Source: Ignelater luminosus (Eukaryota; Arthropoda; Insecta; Coleoptera; Elateridae). Taken from it: a stretch of 64,000 nt of DNA. The DNA lies in contig VTPC01090587.1 of NCBI GenBank assembly GCA_011009095.1, positions 750,887 through 814,886 of the forward strand. The letters run 5' to 3'. Positions 34,047-46,903 of this stretch are shown here, piece by piece. Both the position numbers and the translations under genes were made by a program. The notes below the pieces were generated by a model. That model was not told the origin of the DNA, did not search any database, and saw only the letters and a list, made by a program, of their open reading frames with translations. Every line of letters starts with the position of its first letter. The first letter of the stretch is position 1.

Positions 34047-34435
34047 CACAGTATATACTTTACAGAATCAGTTAGATCACTTCCCCTTCATTTTGTTTTT
34101 CACTTCAAGAAACTCGCGGTCTATGCGCAGAATACTATTTTCTGTCCAGAAGTAGAGGGGTAAAAAACGTAACCTTAACCTAACAAAGAAATAATCTTAT
34201 AAAAACTTGTATTGTTTAAGTGAAACCAACTTGCATATTCTGTAAATAAATTAGTGTAATTGTTCAGTGTTGGTAAGTTACATTAGTTGTGAAATTTGAA
34301 TATCAATTGCATATATGACCATCCCTACAAGCGCGCGGTCTACAGTTTAGCGTGCGCAGACCTAAAACCAGGAACACGAAAGATCAAAAGAACCGCTCTG
34401 AGTGATCCAACAGATTCTGTAAGGTATAAACTGTG
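34047..34435. mobile_element. TIR DNA transposon copy C (CACAG family)
   Basis: The family TIRs are flanked by an exact 7-bp duplication GTGTAGG (34040-34046 and 34436-34442). The internal sequence aligns with copies A and B over its length. It serves as the empty-site reference for the nested element in copy A. Confidence 0.88.
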
Positions 34436-34442
34436 GTGTAGG

Positions 34443-36480
34443 TACTGAACAGGCTTAGTGCAAGAAGTGCGGGAGGTGCTGCTCTATTACATGAAATGAA
34501 CAAACCTAGTAGTTATAATATAATATGACTTCATCCCTACTATCTTGCATGCATAAAATAATGCTGCAGGTGATGCAGACATTTGAGATAGCTAAACTTT
34601 TAATATGTTGTTTGGCATGATGAACAGTCTACACTACTAACTTTCTGTCGCTTTTTTTTGGCATAACAAATACTATCTGCAACCAAATTTCCAACTTTAC
34701 CTTGTTTTTGTAAGGTTTACACCTAAGATTACTAGGCTAAAAATAGTTACGGTAAAACCACACAACTATGGTCCAAATTTCTTAATTTTTATCGTATCTT
34801 TTTAAGTGAAGAATGCTTTGTTATTGTGGCTTTTTCTTATTTTATATACATCGTAAAGGATGTTGTGATTTGATATGTACTAAGGAGTTTTATGTTTGGG
34901 GGATATTAGCTCAGTAAAATTATGTTTTTACTCCAAAAAATTGTATATCAAATAATTCCTTTTGGACCTTAAAGAGCTTGGATTGTAGTATAAGATCCCA
35001 AAAGTCCGGAAAAATCCCACTGGTGCGTTTTCCGGAAAAGCGGGAAAAGTGCAGAAAATTGGCATTTCTTTGAACACTCGTAGCAGCTAGACCGTTTATT
35101 GTACAGAGATGGTCTTTTTTCGTTTTGTGACAAATCTTATTAGCTTAAAGCATTTTTCTTGATTTTGTTTAATTTGTTTCCTATTTTAGTAAATATGGGA
35201 ACTTGAAACATTTTTCCTTAAAAAATGGTTTTTAAATGGCCATATTTTAATAAATAATGAATTAATCAAAATTTTACTCAAACAAAAGTTGTGCCTCGTT
35301 TTATTTGCTTTAATTTGATAGCAATAAAAATGAAATTTAATGAAAGGGAGATTATAATTATTTTGTTTATTTAATTCTGGACCATTGTTGCATGTGTGTT
35401 TCACAACTATAGTCCACATAAAATTTGATTGAATAAAACCTGTGTTAAATCATTACTGAACTATAGTTGAAAGCGATAATTGCAAGTGTATGATACACTA
35501 ACATATTGTCCATAAAGAAAGAACATTACTGAGCAAACAAGAAACCTAGAAAAACTTTTTAATATTTTAGGATAAAAGTTTATGACCGTAGTGACACACT
35601 AAAACTTGTTCGCAAATTTAAACAAAAATTACTTCAGAACAAGTAGCTCATCTTGAAGTTTGACCTGCACAATATTACTGCACTGCTTTATGCAATAATT
35701 CTGTAGTATAAAAAATACTAACGTATGGGTTTGTTAATATTCGTCCTAGAACAGCAAATTTAAGGCTGCAATTCCAGAATTACAAACTTGTAATATTTTG
35801 TTTTTTATAAACTAGAGCCTTGGTCATCCTATAAAATACAACTAATGATAGGCATTGTTATAATATGGTGCTCTCTGGATTGTGGAGGTCAAGTACCTAC
35901 TGGTAAACTTGTTATTAGGGTTTTTATAAAACTGACCAACTCATTTTATTTTGGGAGGCATATACTCGTCTTTTGCAGAAGCCACCAACTGGCAAAAAAC
36001 ATAAGATGAAACAGGAAACAACAATAAAATATGTATAGCACGAAATAAATCAACCAGGTAATGTAAAATATAGACCCAAGTATTGTCTTCCTTAAAAATA
36101 TGAAAATTATGCAAGCATTGACCATTGTACCTGCAGATGATCATTTTGCCTTTGTTATGGACTCGTCAGTAGAGGATAATAGCAATCGGTACTTGTAGAC
36201 TTCATTCTGGGTTATATTAGAACCGCTAACATAACATTAGAAGCATGAAGGAAATCATTACACACTGATGTCGAAATATCTGGTTCATCAACCTACGGTT
36301 TTTAGGGAAAATCAAACCATATGTATTTTTTGTGCACACTTCCTTACAGATTATAATAGAGGGATGTAAGAATTTTGCTAAGCTTACATTGGACAACCAT
36401 AGACATAAGATACTAATCTAAATAGATAACAGAAATAAAACAACATCGAATAGTACTATACTTAATTTTAATATTCCTAT
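34443..36480. other. Intergenic, no supported gene
   Basis: AT-rich. A 67-codon minus frame at 35941..36144 has one strongly hydrophobic stretch but no family match. Nothing else is seen. Confidence 0.3.
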
Positions 36481-36491
36481 TAGATCATCTA

Positions 36492-39400
36492 TTACAATTT
36501 GTTTTCTGGTTTAGGTTCATTTCTACAAATGATGGATACCCTTCGATCCTTGATTATTAGCTGATCTTTGAATTTACTAAATTCATTACTCAAAATTTCA
36601 TGTGTGTAATCAAATCTTGCTGTATCTTTCATAACATACAATGATCTACGTTTCAAAAATATGTCTGCACTTAAATCTTTATTTTTATCATGCACAAGTC
36701 TCATGATGCTGTTGGATAGCAAACTTAGGCCTGCAATTGTATCACCACAAAACTAAAAAAAAAAGTTTATATTAACCTTACATAAATGTAATGATTCTTT
36801 TGGTTGAAGTACAAAACAATGTTACTTCAAAGATGCATCTACTTGGTATTTTAATGAAGTCAGATTTTAAACTCTCAAAACAGAGGTTTTGAGTGTACCT
36901 TTGATACACCAACACTGACTAAATACAAAAACATACTTTTGTATTTTATCTAAATGAAATAAAAGAGTTTACACTTCAGTCAATATGTACTTTAGAAAAC
37001 AATATAAAATAAACCAACAACACTAAATCTATATGAATAACATAAATCTAAGTTGATAAGGAATATCGTTCTAACACTTGTATCTCAAAAAGTTATTAAC
37101 ACTTTCATTCATCATGATCATTTCACCTGGTTGCAAATAAAAAAAAAAAAACATTTTTCTACCTGCCTTGTAAGTAGGCCATTACTGTTGTTGTACGAGG
37201 ACACGTAAGTGAAACTTACAGCATTTACGATTTGACTGCTCTCGAGCATTCTTAGAATATATGTGTCACTTTTTAGAAATATGTATTGAAAAAGGAAAGA
37301 TACTCTCACAGTCAGCAGCAAAAACAAATTACAATATTATGACACACAAGAGAAAAAGTTATTAAATAATTCATAATAAAATTTTCTGTTAAATCCTAGG
37401 AAGTAATAAACAAAATTTTGTACATCATAAGTGGCCAAAACCAGGGATAGATGAAGAAGTACTTTGCCTATGGATGCTCAAGTGGTAGGGCACTAAAATT
37501 ACGACAAAAGTTTTACAAATTAAAATTCACAGGTACAATACTAAAGCTCAGTGTTTATTATTTTGAATTATCTATTTGCTTTAAATAAGGGTGTATTCAA
37601 ACTCTGTACCAATCTCTATATGGTAGTATCTATGGGTAAATTGATGACGATTGGTTTAAGAAGCTTTTTCCTGTGTCAATTTGTGCAAAAGTTATGGTAA
37701 CTCCAAGATGACATTTGCAAACAAAAAATTACTATGCATGTTATTGCTATTAGAAAATGAAGATTCATCTCGTTTCTGCAAACAACTATTTATTTTTTCT
37801 TGAACTCTTTTTCAAATCAAAGAAAATAAAAAAAAAAGTTTCATTTTGAACCATTCTTTTAAAACAACAACTACTTTAAAAGTCGTAGGTGGAGATTAAC
37901 ACTTTGAATGCAAGTCATATGTATGTTACTTACCCCGGAGGCTGAGATATGATTTTTGCGAAATCTTAGTAAAATCCCTATAAACCATTTATAAAGAAAT
38001 TTTTTAAATAATTTTTCACATAAATAATGGCCCGATAGGCTATGACGTGTACACACGTCATACGCACTAAGTATATAATTGTCACCCTAAGGCGGACGAC
38101 GTTTATGCACGTCATACAATTTTTTTCATTTTTACAGTGAAAATATAAGATCAGTTTTCAGAAACAAAATTTATTGATAAAAAAAAACTAAATTATAAAT
38201 ATACAGTTATAAGTTTTTGTGAAATTCCCCGAATCATGGAGTAACACACAGGGCGGGTTTGTTTTTGCATGGTACGCAATGGTAAGCGGTTTACTTCCTG
38301 ATTTTTTACACAAAAGTTGTAATTTTTTTAAAAATTTATACAGTCTCCAAGAGGCTGACCAAATATTATAACTTCACTACAAAGCTAAATATTCTACACG
38401 CATTGAAATGCACAAAGCAACTGGACGTGTATACTCAAAGTGTTAAGAAAGAGATGGGGGTTGCTCAAGACAAGAACTTTCTCACTAAGAAAATTTAATA
38501 GAACTTACACCATTTCATTCTATTGTAAAAATAAGCTTATGTGTAAAACTGCTCAATCTGATCAAAAGTTATTAGAGAATGTGGTGATCTGATGACACTT
38601 TTGAGTTGCCATAACTCTTGAACCAGTTGGCAGAGGAAAATATTCTTGCATCAATTATTATCAATTTACCCATGGATATTACCATTTAGAGATTGGTACA
38701 GAGTTTGAATACACCCACCAAATCAAAGTTTTTGTTATTACGGTTATTACTATTTTGTTCATTAAAAATTCTAATCCAGACAAGAGCATCAAAATCTTTT
38801 GTTTCTACTCTAAAATATATTCTAGTTTTGGTACTGGCCATTAAGTGCATTTTAGTCTCAGTTGATCATCTCAGGCATAAAATTACACTTAACAGTCCTT
38901 GGTATGTAAATTACTACTTTTTAAAGTGCAAGATCCACATAAGTTATACAAGTATCAGATAAGAGGAGCTGCAGTGAATAAGCTAATATTCGGTCAATTA
39001 TACGATAATAAAACTTTATTTACCCTAATGGCATCAATATGTGGTTTTATAAAGCCTTTCTTATCTAAATCCAAAATATGAACATATTTCAACTGTGCTA
39101 CATTTGGTGGAAATGCTAAATTTCTCACTCGATCTAGAATTTTAGTGTTTTCTGAACTCCACTTTAACCTTTCTGTTTCTCGATAACCATGTATTGCCTA
39201 AAAGAACGTTTTATAGTTTGTTTTAGTTGTCACTATAGTCAACAACATTATATCTATTACATCATCCCAATGATCAAATTCATATCGTAAATTTTTTAAG
39301 TACGGTTCAATTTCATCAAGAATACTTTTTTCTTCAGTATCGCTTATAAAATCTTCATAAACTACCATGCTCTGTATTAGATCACTTGCCGACTTTTCAT

Positions 39401-39605
39401 TTTCCTTGTTGAAACCGTTTGAAAGCTGAAAATACGGAGGAATTCTTTCAAAAACTAAAATTATTTAAAATTTGAGGTTAAGAATTTTTCTGCTTTATAA
39501 ATATTATCAGTGGTATTATTTACCTTCTGCCGAGGGCTTTATTTGTGATGACTGTCTAGATAGATTAATAAATTGTTTAATGCATCTATGCAGCAATGGT
39601 GACAT
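36492..39605 (-). CDS. ALKBH7: ALKBH7, mitochondrial AlkB-type 2-oxoglutarate/Fe(II) dioxygenase homologue
   Basis: Four exons on the minus strand, 39524..39605, 39261..39454, 39024..39197 and 36492..36752, join in frame with GT-AG borders to 236 residues (human ALKBH7 has 221). The third intron is 2.3 kb; the first two are under 75 nt. The N-terminus is basic with hydroxylated and hydrophobic residues and no acids (first 25), as in a mitochondrial presequence. YEFDHWDDAIHGYRETE at 85-101 and GDTIAGLSLLS at 153-163 are family signatures. Iron ligands are H145 and D147 (PHID) and H201 (YTHEI); R220/R221 in KDRRVSIICR bind 2-oxoglutarate. ALKBH7 acts in mitochondria and in mammals is linked to programmed necrosis and fatty-acid metabolism. 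Exon phases and residues are intact, so the gene looks functional. Confidence 0.9.
37588..38719. mobile_element. TIR element in ALKBH7 intron 3
   Basis: GGTGTATTCAAACTCTGTAC at 37589 mirrors the sequence ending in GAATACACC near 38719. The inverted match continues for more than 60 bp (CAATCTCTA, then ATGGGTAAATTGAT). It is interrupted by the element at 37900..38442. No TSD was found. Confidence 0.65.
37900..38442. mobile_element. TTAA-flanked MITE, piggyBac-like
   Basis: Short TIRs CACTTTGA...TCAAAGTG are flanked by TTAA on both sides (37896-37899 and 38443-38446), the target of piggyBac elements. It contains palindromic TGACGTGTACACACGTCA near 38041. No transposase; the superfamily rests on the TTAA target alone. 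Confidence 0.55.
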
Positions 39606-40399
39606 TCTCTCCGTATTAATAGTAGGTTGTTATTTGTGTATCAAGGTATCAACGGTATCAACCGTATTAAACAACATATCAAACTATCAACTGATGATTT
39701 GATAATGGCTAGAGTACCTTGATACTGTTTTATTATTATGTCATTTGATTGACATTGTTAACCGGGTAACACAAAAGTTAAGAGTTTTTAGGGATAATAT
39801 TTACGACAACCTGGGGCTCGTAATTTGTTTTCCCCTGGGCCCGGATTTTCTTTTTACGGCCCTGCACATCAGTGTTGAAAAAAGAACTTTAGTGACGAGT
39901 TGCACTTTCACTTGCATGCATTGCATGCACAAGCACAATTGCATGCACATTATATTTTTTCTGAAATCGTGAGATTAATAATATACAGGGCATTCCAAAC
40001 AACCATGGACATCCCAGCAAGCAAAGGTAAAACAAAACACGTAACAGAGACGTGAATCTTTATTTATTTATTTTAGGTGATTTTGCGTCAGTTACGTCAG
40101 GTTACCAATATGGAACGTATTATCAACGTCATATCTAAGACGTTTTTAAAACGTTATTTTCGTAACGACGTGCAGACGTCTCCAACAGGTGGGTTGGTAT
40201 TTGGTTTTAAATTATTATTATATTTAATTCAACAGCCCTTTAGAGTTTTGAAAAAAGTATTACTTTTTTCTTCACGTAATTTGGAATGAGTAAATGAAAA
40301 TTCACTAGCTACATATTTTAATAATTAAGTATATGGAGCATACTCTTGAATTACATAGATAAATCGGATGTGTGTAGAGTTTTATTTTTTCAAATATGT

Positions 40400-40430
<31 letters not shown>

Positions 40431-42292
40431 AAGAAAAAAAGACAGTTTAAATTTTAAAAACCTATAAGGCGTTATTCGGAAGTATTCGGTTGATCTCGTT
40501 GACCGCAACACACATGTCACGCTCACGCGTATATTCCGTGTCCGGTATCCGTCATTCAACGGTTTCAGCAGGCATTCAGCAGTGTTTGTGGTTTCTTTTT
40601 TATTATGTACATCAGTGTACAGAATATTTAGTTTTGGAAAGTGAAAGTAAATTTAGTGGTATACAACAGTGAGTATATATACAATATTTGCGATTTTTTA
40701 AAATCTTTAAAAAAATGAGTGTTTATCGTGAGGTTAGGTAGGTGTTGTTTTTCATCATTTCGTTATTACCTTTATTTGTTTCGTTTTCAAAAGTTTCGAC
40801 TCTATTTAATGTGGTTCAAAAACTGTCCAAGTTTTTTTTTGAAGTTTGTTTACTTACAATGTTGTCTTTCAGCAAAAAAATGTTTGTAGGGGTCGAGTTT
40901 GAAGATGTAGTTGCATTAGTGAATACAACGTAGTTAACACCAATTGGCCCCCTTACAAAACACAATTTGAATGTAACAAAACCCTCATTAAAGCCGAAGT
41001 TTATGTAACTTATTTTGTACATCTTCTTCCCATGTTTCATAGTTATTATATTTTTATATTTTACCTTTTATTTATTTTGCAACTTTTTTCTCAACTGTGT
41101 TTTTTTTAGTTATTAATAAAATATATGAAGCAAATACAGTCGTTTTATTTAAATGTATTTTTATTTATAAAGATAACGTCACGCTAACGTATATGCGACG
41201 TGTTTATTAGGTCATTCTTAAACGTACAAATGACGTCGAAGAATGACGTCCTGTGGCTGTGACATTTTACCGTTAATACTACATGTTTATCACGTCAATA
41301 CCGGACGTAACTTACGTAAAATTACACCTATATTTGACGTCGTTATGACGGCATCTTGTTTGCTGTGATAAAGCTATCACAGATTTCTGGGATCGAAATA
41401 ACACGATTTAACCCAACTTACCTATAGTCAAAGGCATTTTAGGAAGATGGGTTATAGTTTTATACTTTTTGGTTATAGATTCCTATTCGGTTTTTGTCTT
41501 TATTACTCCAGATGGTCATATTTGATAGTGTAAGACTGGTTATAATTAACCTTTTTAAAATGCTGTCACTTAGCTGTCAAATTCATCTGCTAGAGGAAAA
41601 TAAACTGGATTTTGTGCAAGTTGTGCTGATTTTCATGTTGTATTTTGTATATTTTATATGCTAAAAGATACATAACATCAGCTACCTGCATCACACGGGT
41701 AAAATTTTAATCAGCTTAAAATTAGAATCGAAGGTTAAGCAATTCTGAAATGTAATACACTGGGTTATTAAAATTTAAAAGGAAAGGCATCAGAATAGAC
41801 AAAATCCAAAATGAATAATTGACACATACCTATGTACCTTAAATTACGCTCTAAAGACCAACCATAATTAGGAATCCCTCTGCAAAGTAAATAATGATGA
41901 ATATAATACTTTCGAAATCTGACAGCATTACATTTATACTATAAACATAACCTTAACTAGCTGAAATTTGAGACTGAAAGGATACTTGACATCACTTGAC
42001 ATTGATTAGAAGTAAAATAGAATTTGAAATGGGAAATGGAGAGGGGCGGAGGCTATTCATTACCCTAAGGGTCAGAAATTACGCTCGGACTAAATAAAAC
42101 GCATCCACAGTACTCTAATCCCGCTCAGAAAATAACAAGAGTGCATCCCACTGCATTACTCTTGCACGTTCAGATTTTGAAAGTAAAAACGTCCGGTGCG
42201 CGCTCCTTTATACCCACTCTAGACTGGATACAAAAGAGTAAAAACCGCAAAAACAGTAAAAATTGCAATTTTCTGAGGTTATGTTTGTATTT
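39606..42292. other. Intergenic, repeat-rich
   Basis: A possible large inverted-end element spans about 40013-41372 (CAGCAAGCAAAG left, CTTGTTTGCTG right) with many ACGTC/GACGT motifs near both ends. An AAT microsatellite is at about 40405-40431. No gene was recognised. Confidence 0.35.
40405..40431. repeat. (AAT)n microsatellite
   Basis: Nine AAT units in tandem. Confidence 0.8.
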
Positions 42293-42306
42293 AACCTAAC
42301 GAGTAA

Positions 42307-42480
42307 CAACATCTCCCCCGCGGATTGGCGCGGGGGGTCTGCTCGGTGTCAGCCATACGTTCATGCCATCAGTTCAGCGAACGCACGTTCACCTTCAAAC
42401 TCTTTTCCAGCCAGGCTTAAGAGAGGTTAATTCCTCTAAGGAGCCGGCCGCCTACGGCGGCATTTTACATTAATAACAAC
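42307..42480. mobile_element. SINE-like insertion with 14-bp TSD
   Basis: A 174-bp block, GC-rich at both ends, ends in an A-rich tail (TTAATAACAAC). It is bounded by an exact 14-bp direct repeat AACCTAACGAGTAA (42293-42306 and 42481-42494). Long variable TSDs plus an A-rich tail and no coding capacity point to LINE-mediated retroposition. TTGGCGCGGGG near its start is loosely A-box-like, but I cannot assign the head to a tRNA, 5S or 7SL source. Confidence 0.65.
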
Positions 42481-42483
42481 AAC

Positions 42484-42727
42484 CTAACGAGTAAAGAGGG
42501 GGTAGAGGAGGGAACATTCAGCTAGAATCAAGAGGCCAAAAACGTCACGCTAATGTCACCAGGTTGATGAAAATGCCAGAATTTTATTGGTTATCTCAAG
42601 GTCAAAGCACTGAAAACAATGAACTCCCACCCAGTAGTGATGTCAACAGGTTGATGTTTTTGGTCAAACGGGCAACTACAGTGACTAATAGCAAGTGTTC
42701 CCTCCTCTACCCCTTCTTTACTCGTAG
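42484..42727. mobile_element. Palindromic MITE, target of the SINE
   Basis: ACGAGTAAAGAGGGGGTAGA at 42487 mirrors the sequence ending CTTTACTCGT at 42725. Inverted similarity runs most of the way to the centre (GAGGAGGGAACA; CAGGTTGATG/CATCAACCTG). Confidence 0.65.
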
Positions 42728-42858
42728 ATTTAACCAATTCATGTGATAATAAATTATAGGTATGATGGAAGAAGAAAATGTCAATTATTGTAATTATTGT
42801 AATTATTGCGTTTTAAAAATATCTTTACAAGTAAATTAATATATTTCTGCAATACAGC

Positions 42859-43098
42859 TGTGGAGATTGTAGATGGTTTATAAATAATTATTCTGAAAAC
42901 TTTGAACAACATGAATGTTTTTTGCATTTCGACGCAGACATTCACGAATTTATAGTTGATGACGAGTTATACGTAAATATAGGTTGTGATATATTTGTTT
43001 ACGATTGCTGTGTTTACAGTTCTGCTCCAAAGCGTTCAGAAAATTATACAATTGCAGCGCGTACTAATTACTCTACTCCGATTAATCTTCGTGGATAA
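42859..43098 (+). pseudogene. Possible exon of unidentified Cys/His-rich protein
   Basis: After a plausible acceptor (TTTCTGCAATACAG) 80 codons are open to TAA, with coding-like content: CGDCRWFINNYSENFEQHEC has Cx2Cx12Hx2C spacing like a zinc-binding motif. No matching upstream exon was found; the nearby ATG frame at 42764 would need a 27-nt intron and a different phase. It could be a transposon fragment. Confidence 0.25.
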
Positions 43099-43159
43099 AC
43101 GCTCTAGTGTTCTTTTTATTTCTGAACGGACCCTAAAGGAAATTTTTAGGCCACCGAAA

Positions 43160-43700
43160 AATTAAAAAAATCTCTATTTCTGGAGTCAACAATCGATTTA
43201 TCAAAAAAAGTCGCTCTTACATCTTTCTCTTAGAATGCGTTACTTTTTAATGAGATTGGCTTTCCAAAACCTCTCAAAGTCAACGGCCTATGGCAAGGTC
43301 ATACGTTATTCCAAAAACAGAATGCAATTGACTGAGAAAGTGTGACGTTATCGGCCAGTGTTGTTATGGTAACACGTTCCAAACAAACCAACAAAGGCAT
43401 TGATGACGACAGTATATTCCCATCGCATTCCTTGACAGAGATTAAACCTACTTTGCCGTATAACTTTTTTCCGCAAAGTGTCCCGTTTTTGAGACACAGG
43501 GTGACAAATTCTAATTTACAATTTCTTGATTTTAATTAAACTTTGACACCTAGTATCTCGGAAACGGTGCACTTTACGGAGAAAAGTTATATGGCAAAAT
43601 AGGCTAAGTCTCTGTCAAGGAATGTGATGCGAATAATTGTACTCTGTTTTTGAGACAATGTATGACTTTACTAATAGGTCATTGAATTTTAATGATTTAG
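43160..43700. repeat. Palindromic dispersed repeat, copy 1
   Basis: Shares with 45829..46903 and 60300..60715 the motifs GACACCTAGTATCTCGGAAA, TCTCTGTCAAGGAATG and GTTTTTGAGACAA. Each motif appears in both orientations around a centre, so each copy can fold on itself. Confidence 0.6.
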
Positions 43701-45828
43701 GCATACGTAATTAAATTAATTATATTCTCAACAAAGCACGACTTTCCAGTAAATAAAAGAATAACTAATGTTTGTAATGAAACGCCTTTCGCGTCCTTGA
43801 CATGCAAAATTAAGCTAAAAATCTCCACACATATTATGCAGGAACTCTCAAAAAACTTACAACTCTTACAAATTTTCTGTATTTACCTATTTAATCTTTA
43901 TTGTTCCACTTCAAGGATGTTATATTCTTGAAGATATTTGACATGCCAGTAGTACATCACCTACCATATTTATATTAATATAACTTTTTTATTTACTTTG
44001 CAGAAAAAGCCCACAGGAAACGTACAGTAGAGCTAAGTATAGGCTTGATTACAATACAGAAAGTGTTTGGTAGCCGGATTCGGTCGCGATCTCCGAAAAT
44101 TCTGGTAACCGGTTACGGTACTTGTTAGTCACCAATAAACAATCGAGCAGGGGGCCATATAGATCTGATGATAAGTAATGGATACGAAACACGTGCCGAT
44201 CGATTTTGACAATTTTTTCTTCGGATTCTTGTTCAGGGCGACAAAATCCATTCCTAAGCTCCATTTTATCACATTAGCTTTAATTGTCTTGAAACAGTCT
44301 TTTAGAAATATGAATTCAAATTGATCGTTGTCGGGTTACACTCACCAGAATTTTTTTGTAGCTAATATTTTTTAGGAAATCCGAACAAAAAAGATTTCTC
44401 AAAAGAGTGCAATTACGGTCAACTACGACGATTCAAAGGTGGTCAAAATTTAATTCTCCAAAATATCGGAAAAAACAATCAAAGATTGTCCGAACCCGGC
44501 CCACATGTTGAGTTATTAGGTGCCATTTTCCGGAGATATGTCGTAAGACGACACCTCTCCAGGAGTTGGCAATAAAAAAACAACAAAAAAGGTTGAACTG
44601 CACTTGCACCAATCTTGTAGAGAGGCTTCTTCCTGATACATATTCCTCATGACAATCGATGAATGCTTGGTATTTTTCGTCATTTCTCAAAAATGTTCAG
44701 ATAGGAAAATTAGCATTGTTGATTAAGTCTTTGATTCGAAAATCCACAAAACCCTTTAGAATGTAATAGAAATGATTAGCATGATTACTACTACAACAGA
44801 AATGCGCTGCCTAATTTACATAATGCAGTTGGTAATACCTAAAAGTTGAAATGTACTTTAGCAAAATCGGTCCACACACTGCCAAAGTTTAATCTTCTGG
44901 CATGGTACATTGTATAACTGTGATTTTGCCACCGAAATCTTAAAAAGTAACCAGAGCATATACGTTTAATATAAACCTTAAAGCAAAAATGGTACAATCA
45001 AATTTGGTACCTTAATCATGGCCGATAGATGTGGGCATAGACGACGAAATCAGAGACTGTGTTTACAATGTTTTCATTTTACACATGTTTTGTGGGTTAA
45101 AAGCACTGGTTTTTGTTTTATCTAAATAGGAGTAGTGAATGCTATTTTAATTAGGCTATTTACAGTTACATGTTATAGTGAATCCGTGAAGTGTTATTCT
45201 TCTCTGTTGTTCCCTGTTCCGTTCCTTTAAGAATTCTTACAGTCAACTTTCTTATTTTCTTTGCAAATACTGAAACCACTACTGAGACTACATATTTACC
45301 AATCTTGATAATATATAGAACAAAAACTTAAGAAAGCGCCAAATGTAGGCCAACCCCTCTGACCCCCAACATGATGCAAAGCAGCCATTGAGTAAAACGT
45401 TACTATTAAGATCTTGATGGATTTTGCCTGTTTTGCTGCGGCCTTTGGCGGTAAAATTTTATAAGTTAAAAAACTTATTCCACGTAGACCTGTTTCTAAG
45501 TAGAAGCATACGTGCATTTCGATTCAATCAAGTGTGGGTGAGTAGGTAGACACAACAATATAAGAGATAATAAGGATATGCCTTCATTATATATTTTCTT
45601 TAAGCACACTTGAAGCCGGGGGCCATCTTTTGGTGTACGGTGTTTGGTAGTGGAGTTTATGGATTAATTCGTTATTTGTGTAATAAGTGAAGTGGTTTTT
45701 TTCTACATATAATTACTGATATATCATGATGACGTGTAGTGCATACAATAATGTTCTAATTCAAGTAATAAAAAAACCCCTGGAACTACGTTGAACTGTG
45801 ATTTATTTACAAATATACCGGATGTTAC
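43701..45828. other. Intergenic, no supported gene
   Basis: AT-rich. Minus frames at 44049..44264 and 44433..44690 lack domains. No element limits were found. Confidence 0.35.
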
Positions 45829-46903
45829 AAAAATAGTGTCAAAAACTTTAAGAGCATGAAGTACTTATGAATATAAGTAAAAAAGTTTAGAGAGACATGT
45901 GTCCGGAAATGCACAATTTCCAAGATACATGGTGTCAAAGTTTTATTTAAAATTAGATTTGTACATGCTTGTTACTCCTAGGTATCTACTATTCTACATA
46001 GTTTTGTGTTGGACATTTCTATCAGAGACGGGGAGTTGCATTGAGACATTGTTACGCCATTAAGAAATTACAAAAAAATTATATTTTCGGAATTACAAAA
46101 GAGTTAGTCTTGCATCTTTTCCGAAGAATGTGTCATTTTCTAGTAAAATTGGATTTTTTTTCAAAATCTTTCAAATTCAACGGCCTATAGTAAGGTCACG
46201 CGTTGTCTCAAAAACAGGACGTAATCATTGCATCACATTCTTCAACAAAAATTAATTCTACTTTGCCCCCTAGCTTTCTTCCCTGAAGTGCGCCGTTTTC
46301 AAGATACAGGGTATCGAGATTTCTTGTTTTTAAGTAAACTTTGACATTCTATATCTTGAACACAACGCACTTTAGGGAAAAAGTTATGGCAAAGTAGGTT
46401 TAATCTCTGTCAAGGAATGCCAATAATTGCATATTGTTTTTGAGACAAGGTATGACCTTACTATAGGCCGTTGAATTTAAGTGATTTTGAAAAATTTATT
46501 TTTACTATGAAATGACGCATTCTAGAAAAATGCAAGAGTAATTTTTTTTTTGTCAAATCGATTGCTAATTCCAATTTTTTTTAAGTTTTGCAGTAGCGTA
46601 ACAATTTTCTTTAGAAAAAGTAGTCAGGCCCTTGCAATTCCCAGTTGGCGATGAATGTATCAAACACAAAACTACCTAGAATAGTAGGCATCTAGGAATA
46701 ACAAGCATGTAGAAAACTTCGTCCTATTATATCACCTTGTTCTTGAAATATTGATAAAACAAGAAATTCTAAATGAAACTTTGACACCTTGTATCTCGGA
46801 AATGAGGCATTTCCGGACACTTGTCTATCTAAACCTTTTTACCTATCTTCATGAGTACTAAACTCCCTTAGAGTTTTTGACTTTATTTTGCTAACACTCT
46901 GGG
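45829..46903. repeat. Palindromic dispersed repeat, copy 2 (foldback, 1.07 kb)
   Basis: The left end (GATGTTACAAAAATAGTGTC) and the right end (CTAACACTCTGGG) are inverted copies, and inverted similarity runs through most of both arms: ACATGCTTGTTACTCCTAGG left, CTAGGAATAACAAGCATGTA right. No coding capacity. Confidence 0.7.

Noticed and set aside
35941..36144. 67-codon minus frame with a hydrophobic stretch
   Set aside because: It looks a little like a membrane protein tail but has no family match and no neighbouring exons; AT-rich DNA easily gives such text.
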